Assembly: GCA_027327685.1 (NCBI GenBank)
Contig: DAHVYL010000006.1
Coordinates: 1 to 12,968 of the forward strand
Direction: 5' to 3'
Origin: Candidatus Woesebacteria bacterium
GTDB lineage: Bacteria; Patescibacteriota; Microgenomatia; UBA8517
Length of the DNA: 12,968 nucleotides
Both the position numbers and the translations under genes were made by a program. This document shows positions 6,658 through 12,596 of this stretch, one piece after another. Below the pieces are notes generated by a model that had not been told where the DNA came from, did no database searches, and saw only the letters and a program-made list of their open reading frames with translations. The first letter of the stretch is position 1. Each line of letters starts with the position of its first letter.

Positions 6658-7467
6658 CTATTTACTCGAAAATAACTTTGGGATCTCATTGGAAAGATCG
6701 TCTGCATTATAAACAGTCCCCACTTTTTCAAAAAGATGATCAGCCGCTTTTTTTAAGATATGTGAGGCCGCAGAGGCAGCCAGAAATGGGTCATTCTTTG
6801 CCAGAAGCCCCACCGTCAATCCCGCCTGTACGTCTCCCGTTCCGCCTTTGGTCAAACCGGCATTACCGCCTCTTATTTCCATACACTTATCGGGTGAACA
6901 GACCGTAGTTACCGGAAGCTTCCGGACAATAATGCACTTAAACTTTTTGGCTACCTCGGCAGGAGTTTTGTCTCCAAATAGCCTCTGATACTCTTTTTGG
7001 TTAGGAGTTAGTATTGCTCCGGTGGGTACCCATTCCGGCTCAACCATTTGCAGACTCCCGGCATCAATCACCCATTTTTTATTGGGAAACTTTGTTAGAA
7101 GATCTCTTGTTATTTCCCTTGTTTCATCTCCCCCTCCGTCGTTCCATTCTTTTTTGTACCTCATCATTCCAGAACCGATGAGGACGGCATCGGACTTTTC
7201 AATATATTCCTCCCTATCCTCCCAGGGAATCCAAATGAAAGAAAGGAGACTTGATTTTATTTTTGAGGCAACATCCCCGACTGATGGCTCGGGAGACGTA
7301 AAATAAACCATATCAGTAAATCTTGAGGCAGTGATTAGCGCCAAAAGCGGGGCTCCATGGAAAAGTTTTGAACCGCCGATTATCGTAATCTGGCCATTTT
7401 GACCCTTTGATGAGTTGCCGGAAGGTAGCACCAAATCCTTCAGACTTGTTGAATTAAAAACATCCAT
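6658..7467 (-). CDS. nnrD: ADP/ATP-dependent (S)-NAD(P)H-hydrate dehydratase
   Basis: NnrD dehydrates damaged NAD(P)HX back to NAD(P)H using a nucleotide, a metabolite-repair reaction. The ribokinase-like fold is recognisable: GGSKLFHGAPLLA (31-43), VLIGSGM (95-101), VIDAGSL (133-139), ILTPNQKEY (152-160) and the nucleotide/catalytic loop TKGGTGDVQAG (206-216). At 269 residues it is the dehydratase domain only; the epimerase domain (NnrE), often fused, is absent and not elsewhere in the window. The ATG at 7467 lies only 18 bases from the divergent start of the DUF5654 gene. A TATACT -10-like hexamer overlaps that start at 7481-7486, with no clear -35. The downstream gap to Fic is 45 bases and contains no convincing terminator, so read-through into Fic is possible. 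Confidence 0.93.
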   Translation of the reverse strand: MDVFNSTSLKDLVLPSGNSSKGQNGQITIIGGSKLFHGAPLLALITASRFTDMVYFTSPEPSVGDVASKIKSSLLSFIWIPWEDREEYIEKSDAVLIGSGMMRYKKEWNDGGGDETREITRDLLTKFPNKKWVIDAGSLQMVEPEWVPTGAILTPNQKEYQRLFGDKTPAEVAKKFKCIIVRKLPVTTVCSPDKCMEIRGGNAGLTKGGTGDVQAGLTVGLLAKNDPFLAASAASHILKKAADHLFEKVGTVYNADDLSNEIPKLFSSK

Positions 7468-7477
7468 AATTTACAAT
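7449..7477 (+). promoter_or_regulatory. Promoter candidate for the DUF5654 gene (leaderless)
   Basis: TTGAAT (7449-7454, 4 of 6) and TACAAT (7472-7477, 5 of 6) are separated by exactly 17 bases. The start codon follows 8 bases after the -10, so the predicted RNA begins at or next to the ATG. The -35 lies inside the start of the divergent nnrD gene. No Shine-Dalgarno is present, which fits leaderless translation. Confidence 0.55.
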
Positions 7478-7485
7478 ACTAGTAT

Positions 7486-7755
7486 ATGCCAAAAGCGATA
7501 CACAAGATAAGAAAAAACGCATCTGAAATTAAGATAGAGATCCTAAAACAAATGCTAACTCTGGCAACAAGCGGTCTTGGACTTGTGGCAGCTTTGGCTT
7601 GGAATACGCTCATTCAGGAGCTGGTAAGTCAATATATCAAACCTCTTTTAGGAGGAGCCTCGGGAGTTATCTCACTTCTAATCTACGCAGTACTCGTAAC
7701 CGTTCTTGCAGTTGTCATAACTTACAATCTATCCAAATTGATAAAGAGGGGTTAA
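7486..7755 (+). CDS. DUF5654-type small membrane protein
   Basis: This is the only plus-strand gene supported here. The 89-residue product has a basic, helical N-terminus (PKAIHKIRKNASEIKIEILKQ) and two membrane helices: about 27-46, with VAALAWNTLI, and about 57-82. The ALAWN motif followed by a second TM helix is characteristic of DUF5654 proteins of archaea and candidate-phylum bacteria; no biochemical function is known to me. It diverges from nnrD by 18 bases and converges with the minus-strand unknown gene, the two stop codons sharing the palindrome TTAA (7752-7755). A leaderless promoter lies upstream and a terminator-like hairpin 15 bases downstream, so it looks like an independent monocistronic unit. 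Family recognition is from motif memory and is fairly, not fully, secure. Confidence 0.8.
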   Translation: MPKAIHKIRKNASEIKIEILKQMLTLATSGLGLVAALAWNTLIQELVSQYIKPLLGGASGVISLLIYAVLVTVLAVVITYNLSKLIKRG

Positions 7756-8072
7756 TCCTGCGCCCCGCCGATGGGAGGCCTTCCGTCTTTTGAAGTTGCG
7801 GCATTCCAGTCTTTTTCCATCTTTATAATCTTTTCTATCTCAGGAAGGGTGTGATCCGAGGAAGCTAGTCGCAAAAAATGTTCCCTGCTTTCTAACGAAA
7901 TTTTGGCCGGCCTATGTTTCTCCCTTAAAAACCTCATCTGCTCTGCCAACAAAATGTTATTAAACCTGTCCTGCACATTTTGGGGAGATTGGGACAACCT
8001 ATACCTAAAATCCTCCCAGGCCATACGCTCATCTCGCATTTCCCCTTCGGTTTTGCCGGGTTCGCTTCCCAT
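7752..8072 (-). CDS. Small charged protein of unknown function downstream of recF
   Basis: I do not recognise this 106-residue protein. It is soluble, with many Glu, Arg and Lys and no membrane segment. Predicted helices include WEDFRYRLSQSPQNVQDRF (19-37), LLAEQMRFLREKH (41-53) and LPEIEKIIKMEKDW (76-89), ending in a flexible Gly/Pro tail. The annotated ATG at 8072 is 9 bases after the recF stop with no Shine-Dalgarno; in-frame ATGs at codons 12 and 17 are alternatives, the former just after AAGGGG. Genes downstream of recF in other bacteria often encode DUF721 or gyrase, and this resembles neither. It shares its TAA with the opposite-strand gene in a TTAA palindrome. Operon position suggests co-expression with recF; role unknown. 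Confidence 0.7.
   Translation of the reverse strand: MGSEPGKTEGEMRDERMAWEDFRYRLSQSPQNVQDRFNNILLAEQMRFLREKHRPAKISLESREHFLRLASSDHTLPEIEKIIKMEKDWNAATSKDGRPPIGGAQD
7770..7791 (+). terminator. Terminator-like hairpin after the DUF5654 gene
   Basis: GATGGGAGG pairs with CCTTCCGTC (7770-7787) using two G-U wobbles, effectively a 7-bp stem with a GGCC loop, followed by TTTT (7788-7791). It begins 15 bases after the DUF5654 stop. The wobbles become A-C mismatches in the opposite transcript, so it should act mainly on plus-strand RNA while lying inside the opposing gene. Confidence 0.4.
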
Positions 8073-8081
8073 AAATATATT

Positions 8082-9146
8082 TTATCTTATAAGTTCAATT
8101 CTCTCCACTTTTTTCAAATCTTTTGCAAATTCATCATTTACGGAAGTGATGATTGTCTGCTGGCGACCGGCAATATCCACAACTATTTCTCGATGAGGAC
8201 CGTCCAATTCCGAAAAAATATCGTCAAGAAGAAGAGTTGACCTTTCTCCGCTTTTGTCCTCAATAAATGAAAGTTCTGCCATTTTCAGCCACAGAACCCC
8301 CATTCTTTGCTCCCCCCGGCTACCAAAACTGGCCAAGCTTCTTTCACCCTTATTAAAAACAAAATCGTCCCTATGGGGACCGACCAGGGTGATTGCGGCA
8401 CCAATCTCTTCTTGACCATATTGTTCAAGTCGGGATTCGGAAATCACACTTTTATCGTAGGTTAGATTAAATTTCAAACTATTAATTTCAAATTCCAAAT
8501 TGTTTATAAAATCGATAAACTCCTCTCTTTTTTCCGTAATATAATTGCCGTTCTTGACAAGCAGTTGATTCCAGAAAAGAAGTCTATCATGCCCCGCATT
8601 ACCCTCCCTTATATCCCAAAGGACGCGGTTTCTTTGTCTCAGACCTTTTTCATAGGAAAGGATTGACCTTCTATATTCCCTATCCACCTGGGCCAAGACC
8701 GTATCCAAAAACTTTCTACGTATCGATGGCGATTCGGTTACAAGATCCATATCCCAAGGTCCGAAAAGCACAATTTTAAAGTTTCCAGCAAAATCAATCA
8801 TTCTTCTGGGAATTCCGTTTACCAGAAGTTTTTTTCTTGGTGCTTTCTCCGGCCGTCCGGCGCCGATATTGATCTGACCCCTTGTGACTATTGCCTCGAG
8901 ATCAAGAGTCTCTGTTTTTGGGCCCGCCACTCTCCCCTCAACTCTACAAATATCCTTATCGTAATTGATAATTTCCTCTTCCACATTCGCTTTAAAGCTT
9001 TTTCCTGTTGAAAGAAAATACAGACTTTCAAGAATATTCGTTTTACCTGATGCATTGGGTCCAATTATCAAAGAGGTGCCGGGAGTAAATTCAATTTTTT
9101 TTGACCCAAAATTTCTAAAGTTCTGAAGTTTGATTGCATCTATCAT
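8082..9146 (-). CDS. recF: DNA replication and repair protein RecF
   Basis: RecF is an SMC/ABC-type ATPase that, with RecO and RecR, loads RecA at single-stranded gaps. The 354-residue length is normal for the family. Visible elements are the N-terminal IDAIKLQNFRNF, Walker A GPNASGKTN (29-37), GPHRDD (256-261), signature motif SFGSRGEQR (273-281) and Walker B LLLDDIFSELD (305-315), followed by the D-loop and TIITSV (331-336). All ATPase motifs appear intact. A good ribosome-binding site (AAGGGAG) lies 7 bases before the ATG. It is unusual that recF is not beside dnaA-dnaN here; upstream is an alpha/beta hydrolase with a 41-base gap. The same strand further up carries mutM and the 5' nuclease, so it may be part of a repair-rich operon. 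Confidence 0.97.
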   Translation of the reverse strand: MIDAIKLQNFRNFGSKKIEFTPGTSLIIGPNASGKTNILESLYFLSTGKSFKANVEEEIINYDKDICRVEGRVAGPKTETLDLEAIVTRGQINIGAGRPEKAPRKKLLVNGIPRRMIDFAGNFKIVLFGPWDMDLVTESPSIRRKFLDTVLAQVDREYRRSILSYEKGLRQRNRVLWDIREGNAGHDRLLFWNQLLVKNGNYITEKREEFIDFINNLEFEINSLKFNLTYDKSVISESRLEQYGQEEIGAAITLVGPHRDDFVFNKGERSLASFGSRGEQRMGVLWLKMAELSFIEDKSGERSTLLLDDIFSELDGPHREIVVDIAGRQQTIITSVNDEFAKDLKKVERIELIR

Positions 9147-9153
9147 GTTAACA

Positions 9154-9160
9154 CTCCCTT
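9154..9160 (-). promoter_or_regulatory. Shine-Dalgarno site of recF
   Basis: AAGGGAG on the minus strand ends 7 bases before the recF ATG (9146). It supports this start over any internal alternative and contrasts with the largely SD-less neighbours. Confidence 0.6.
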
Positions 9161-9187
9161 CATGTTTGTCTTCGAATTAAATACGAT

Positions 9188-10003
9188 CTATTTACTTTTT
9201 TCAATATTTACATCCTGATATTCTATTTTGGGAGTTTTTAACCACAGAGTTTTCAGCTTCTGCCAATAAATTCTTTTATCTGCATGTAGACCCTCGGAAA
9301 AAACCACCACTTCGACGTCAAGTTTTTCCACAAAGCGTTGATAGCGCTCCCATGGAATTATGGTATCGTCCTTAAAAAAAATTATTTTCTTTGGTACCCT
9401 GATCTTTTTGAACCTGACAAGAACAGATTCTCCTACCAGGTTCACTGCGGTACCAAAAACCGAATAATAGTACTTTCTCATTCTGTCTATAGTAAAAGAG
9501 GATATTTGAGGCAATTTCAAAAATTTTCTGATTGTCTTTATGGTGTTAAGCCGCGAGTAGATAAAAAGCATTGGTCTTAAAAGAAATAGCGGTGTCAGGC
9601 CTTTGTAAATCCTGCGGTTTACCTTTGATAGAATAAATCTGGGCACGGAATTCAGAAGAATAAGTTCCTTTGTTTTATCCGGGTTGTTGTAAGTGTAATT
9701 GATGGCGACAAAACCACATGAGGAGAAACCTGCAATTGTGAAGTTTCTTAGGTGTAGTTGATTAACAAATTCTTCAACAAAATCGGTGAGCATTTTAAGG
9801 TCGTAGATTTTGTCTGACCTATGTATCATCGGAAAATCGAGTGCAAGTACCCTATACGTTTTGGACAGGCTTCGTCCAAGCTTATGGTACATTAGACCGC
9901 TGTCGGCGTAGCCGGGCAGAAAGAGAATCGTTTTCTCATTTCCGATACCATACTCGTAGTAATGAAACTCACTACCCTTCTTGTTGATTATTTTTCTATA
10001 CAT
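9188..10003 (-). CDS. Alpha/beta-hydrolase family protein
   Basis: This 271-residue protein has the alpha/beta-hydrolase core. LFLPGYADSG (27-36) supplies the oxyanion region, YRVLALDFP (50-58) follows, and the nucleophile elbow is AGFSSCG (91-97), with S94 the likely nucleophile. FFKDDTIIPW (209-218, D213 or D212) and EGLHADKR (H240) complete a Ser-Asp-His triad. The elbow reads G-F-S-S-C, with Cys where Gly is usual in GxSxG. A basic, helical cap lies at about 125-185. Substrate cannot be told; esterase, lipase-like or peptidase roles are all possible. It lies 12 bases after the HD-domain gene and 41 bases before recF, so HD and hydrolase are probably translated from one message. There is no signal peptide, so it should be cytosolic. 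Confidence 0.88.
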   Translation of the reverse strand: MYRKIINKKGSEFHYYEYGIGNEKTILFLPGYADSGLMYHKLGRSLSKTYRVLALDFPMIHRSDKIYDLKMLTDFVEEFVNQLHLRNFTIAGFSSCGFVAINYTYNNPDKTKELILLNSVPRFILSKVNRRIYKGLTPLFLLRPMLFIYSRLNTIKTIRKFLKLPQISSFTIDRMRKYYYSVFGTAVNLVGESVLVRFKKIRVPKKIIFFKDDTIIPWERYQRFVEKLDVEVVVFSEGLHADKRIYWQKLKTLWLKTPKIEYQDVNIEKSK

Positions 10004-10015
10004 AAACTATTTTGA

Positions 10016-10624
10016 TTAAATGCATTTTTTCGAAGAATCCGTAAAAAAAGATTTGGCAAGCACCGGATAGTTCAAAAACTTTTCCAGATTGTCTATGCCA
10101 TACTCTATCAATTTGCTGCTTAATCTATTCCTGATATTTCCAAAGATGCCTTTACTATTTTGTCTCATATACATTTTTATTCTTAAGCAGTCAAAAAAAT
10201 CCAATGTGTCAGCATCCTGAAGAATTCTTGTATAAGCATCGCGTTTTTTGTTCAATCTGCCGAAAGGAAAACTGTGCGTATGGTGAAATACCGCGCCAAT
10301 GATTACCATTTTAGTTTCTTCTGATAAATCAAATTTTTCCAATACTTCTCGGATTATTCTTCTTTCTATGTGGCCTTCGAAAACATAGGTGTATACGCTC
10401 GGCTTTCTTACGGTATAGGTAAAATCGTGAAGCAGGGAAATTATTTTTAAAAGGTTTTCATCAATCTCGTTTTCAACATTCAGTATTCTTACTATCTTTA
10501 AAGCATTGTTTTTTACCCGAACGACATGCGCATCGTTGTGGCTGGCATTTTTCAGCTTGGCCATTTGGGAAAGCGCATACATTTTTATCTTCTTATAAGT
10601 TTCGTCGCTTATTTTTTCATTCAT
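10016..10624 (-). CDS. HD-domain phosphohydrolase-like protein
   Basis: HD-domain proteins are metal-dependent phosphohydrolases acting on nucleotides or related compounds. In this 202-residue protein the metal ligands are visible: SHNDAHVVRV (H33), LLHDF (H66-D67), a central HHTH (114-117) and ILQDADTLDFF (D137). The spacing resembles the YedJ/predicted nucleotidase type of HD protein with H-HD-D. The C-terminal 50 residues contain no recognised domain and end KKCI. The ATG is 12 bases after the mutM stop; a CATAAT hexamer (10631-10636) with TTGCCC 16 bases upstream could be a weak internal promoter. The pairing with the hydrolase downstream suggests a shared small-molecule pathway, but neither substrate can be inferred. 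Confidence 0.87.
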   Translation of the reverse strand: MNEKISDETYKKIKMYALSQMAKLKNASHNDAHVVRVKNNALKIVRILNVENEIDENLLKIISLLHDFTYTVRKPSVYTYVFEGHIERRIIREVLEKFDLSEETKMVIIGAVFHHTHSFPFGRLNKKRDAYTRILQDADTLDFFDCLRIKMYMRQNSKGIFGNIRNRLSSKLIEYGIDNLEKFLNYPVLAKSFFTDSSKKCI

Positions 10625-10630
10625 GAATTA

Positions 10631-10658
10631 ATTATGTCACTTTTGACAATTGGGGCAA
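10631..10658 (-). promoter_or_regulatory. Weak internal promoter candidate before the HD-domain gene
   Basis: TTGCCC (10653-10658, 4 of 6) and CATAAT (10631-10636, 5 of 6) with a 16-base spacer lie at the end of mutM. The -10 ends 6 bases before the HD-gene ATG. The low GC of the junction makes chance matches likely. Confidence 0.25.
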
Positions 10659-11485
10659 AAATAGGTTCCCCTTCCTCCCAGAAAGAACTTTTTGATAACC
10701 GACTTGTGGCATCTTTCGCAAGGATCTCCCTCATGTCCATAGACCAAAGTGTGTTTTTGGTATTTCCCCTCTCTGCCGTCCGGGGTGACAAATGCAAGCT
10801 CACTTGCCCCTCCATATTTTATACCGACATTCAGTACTTTAAGGATTGCGCCATAAAGTTTTTGGACGGATTCCCGATCAATGTCTTTTGCGGGAGTTTT
10901 AGGATTAATTTGGGAGAGCCAAAGGGCATCGTTTGCGTAGATATTTCCCACCCCGCCCATTTTTTCCTGATCCATCAAGACAACTTTAATCATACGGGAA
11001 GTTTTTGAAAGAATTTCTTGAAATACATCAAGAGTCAATCCCTTGAAGGGTTCTGGCCCGAGCTTAACTATAAATTTTTCTTTCTCGACATCCTTCGTTT
11101 TTTCTATTCTGATCCAACCAAACCGCCTAACATCGTTGTAATAAAGCACTCCGTTTCTATCCAGATTAAAAATAACCAAAGTGTGGGGGCCGGGAACTCC
11201 TCCTGTAACTTTAGTGGACAATTTTTCCGGGCTGGGAAGATTGGGCCCCCTGTAAATATATTGACCGGTCAGTTTAACATGTGTGAGAATCGAGTATTTG
11301 TTGTTGAGGTCGATTACCGACACCTTTCCGAACCTCCTTACATCGATAATTCTTCCACCAACGATCTTTTTCTCGTCTCCTTGAAAAGTTTTACTGTTTT
11401 TAACCTCAACGGATACAATTTTATGACCCGCAAGAAACTTTTTTAACTGCAACCGCATTGTCTCGACTTCGGGTAATTCAGGCAT
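10637..11485 (-). CDS. mutM: Formamidopyrimidine-DNA glycosylase (Fpg/MutM)
   Basis: MutM removes 8-oxoguanine and formamidopyrimidines and nicks the abasic site. The N-terminus is PELPEVET, with catalytic P2 (exposed after Met removal) and E3. RFGKVSVIDL (K54) matches the conserved Lys, NDVRRFGWI (118-126) carries the Arg/Phe of the void-filling triad, and GVGNIYANDALW (178-189) is the helix-two-turns-helix signature. A C4 zinc finger uses C256, C259, C277 and C280 with GGRGTYFC (R272). The length of 282 residues is normal. The usual Met of the HLxMTG loop is Leu (HVKLTGQ, L72). The ATG overlaps the end of the glycosyltransferase gene by 8 bases, so translation may be coupled. Together with the 5' nuclease upstream in the same operon it forms the start of an excision-repair route. 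Confidence 0.97.
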   Translation of the reverse strand: MPELPEVETMRLQLKKFLAGHKIVSVEVKNSKTFQGDEKKIVGGRIIDVRRFGKVSVIDLNNKYSILTHVKLTGQYIYRGPNLPSPEKLSTKVTGGVPGPHTLVIFNLDRNGVLYYNDVRRFGWIRIEKTKDVEKEKFIVKLGPEPFKGLTLDVFQEILSKTSRMIKVVLMDQEKMGGVGNIYANDALWLSQINPKTPAKDIDRESVQKLYGAILKVLNVGIKYGGASELAFVTPDGREGKYQKHTLVYGHEGDPCERCHKSVIKKFFLGGRGTYFCPNCQK

Positions 11486-12596
11486 TGTTATTGATAAATT
11501 TAGTTATTTCTTTTTTAAACCGTGCCGATGAAAACTTTTTGGCCTGGTTTATAGAGTCTCCAGAACTGAATTTCATTTTTTCAAATTTCTTAACCGCGGC
11601 AACCAACGCTTCCGGTGTTCTTTTCCAGAAAAATAATCCCGTTTTGCCATCGATAACGGTTTCAAGCGTTCCCCCCTGACCCAAAGCAATCACGGGTGTT
11701 CCGACTGCCATGGCCTCAACCGGAATAATTCCAAAGTCTTCCTGTTCTGATGGGAAAACAAAAGCTTTTGCATGCTCCATTAATTCCCATTTCTTCTCAT
11801 CCGATATTTCGCCCAAAAATTCAATATTTTTACCGGCAAACTTCTTAAACTGGTCAAGTCCATATGAGGCAAAAGTCCCGCCAAAAACCTTCAACGGAAG
11901 TCCCAATTCGGTAAATGCTTTTATTGCGATATCGTGTCCCTTATGGCGTGATACTCTCCCTCCGATTAAATAATAATTTTCTTTTTTTATCGGCAAATTT
12001 ACCCTTGGAATTTCTACCGGCGGATAAATAACCACTGAATCGCGCTTATAAAATTTCTTGACCCTGCCGGCAACTTCTTTTGAATTTACTATAAAGTAAT
12101 CTGGGATTTGGGCAGCTTTATAATCCAACTTCCGTAAAAAATGCATCGGCAGCTTACCCAAAAATAAAAGCATTCTCCTAAACCAATTGCTTCTCCAATC
12201 ATTAGCAACAGGATATCCATAAAGATATCTCGGGGGGGTGTGGCAATAGTTGATTAGAGTGGTTTCTTTGCCTATTCTGACAAAGTTTGGGCTGGTATAA
12301 GTTCCCGCCGTGGAAGTAATGACTACGTCGTAATCCGATAAGTTAAAGCTTCTGAAAACCAGGGGGGCAATGAACCTAAACATGCTTATTAATTTTGCTT
12401 TAAACGGTACCTGTTGAAGAAATGAGGTGTGAATCTTCCATTTCTCGACCCGATCTCTATGCGAGCCGGCATATTCGGGAAGAAAAACAGTTGTATAGAT
12501 ATCCGCGTCGGGCCAAATCTCAAGAAGAGTTTCTACAACTTTCTCCGCTCCTCCATACTCTTTTAAATAATCATGAACTATTGCAATTTTTTTCAT
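11478..12596 (-). CDS. GT4-family glycosyltransferase (GT-B fold)
   Basis: This 372-residue enzyme likely transfers a sugar from a nucleotide- or lipid-linked donor to a surface glycan or glycolipid. The N-terminal Rossmann domain starts IAIVHDYLKEYGGAEKVV (4-21), with the GGAE loop typical of GT4. The second domain contains GGRVSRHKGHDIAIKAF (212-228), YFIVNSKEV (167-175) lies nearer the linker, and the donor-site EX7E motif is E286 to E294 in EDFGIIPVEAMAVGTP. GGTLETVIDGKTGLFF follows. No membrane segment is evident; a basic stretch with LFLGKLPMHFLRKL (144-157) could bind the membrane surface. The start shares one base with the stop of the 5' nuclease gene (TAATG), and mutM follows with an 8-base overlap. 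The acceptor and sugar are not deducible. Confidence 0.95.
   Translation of the reverse strand: MKKIAIVHDYLKEYGGAEKVVETLLEIWPDADIYTTVFLPEYAGSHRDRVEKWKIHTSFLQQVPFKAKLISMFRFIAPLVFRSFNLSDYDVVITSTAGTYTSPNFVRIGKETTLINYCHTPPRYLYGYPVANDWRSNWFRRMLLFLGKLPMHFLRKLDYKAAQIPDYFIVNSKEVAGRVKKFYKRDSVVIYPPVEIPRVNLPIKKENYYLIGGRVSRHKGHDIAIKAFTELGLPLKVFGGTFASYGLDQFKKFAGKNIEFLGEISDEKKWELMEHAKAFVFPSEQEDFGIIPVEAMAVGTPVIALGQGGTLETVIDGKTGLFFWKRTPEALVAAVKKFEKMKFSSGDSINQAKKFSSARFKKEITKFINNNA

Noticed and set aside
9188..10624. Possible horizontally acquired AT-rich island (HD and hydrolase genes)
   Set aside because: Hand counts over about 21 of its 60-base lines give roughly 37% GC, with single lines from 23% to 48%. 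Parts of recF and other genes reach similarly low values, so the shift is too small to call.
10526..11008. 160-codon plus-strand frame opposite mutM/HD gene
   Set aside because: It runs antisense to the mutM zinc finger and helix-two-turns-helix coding region, with no family signature.
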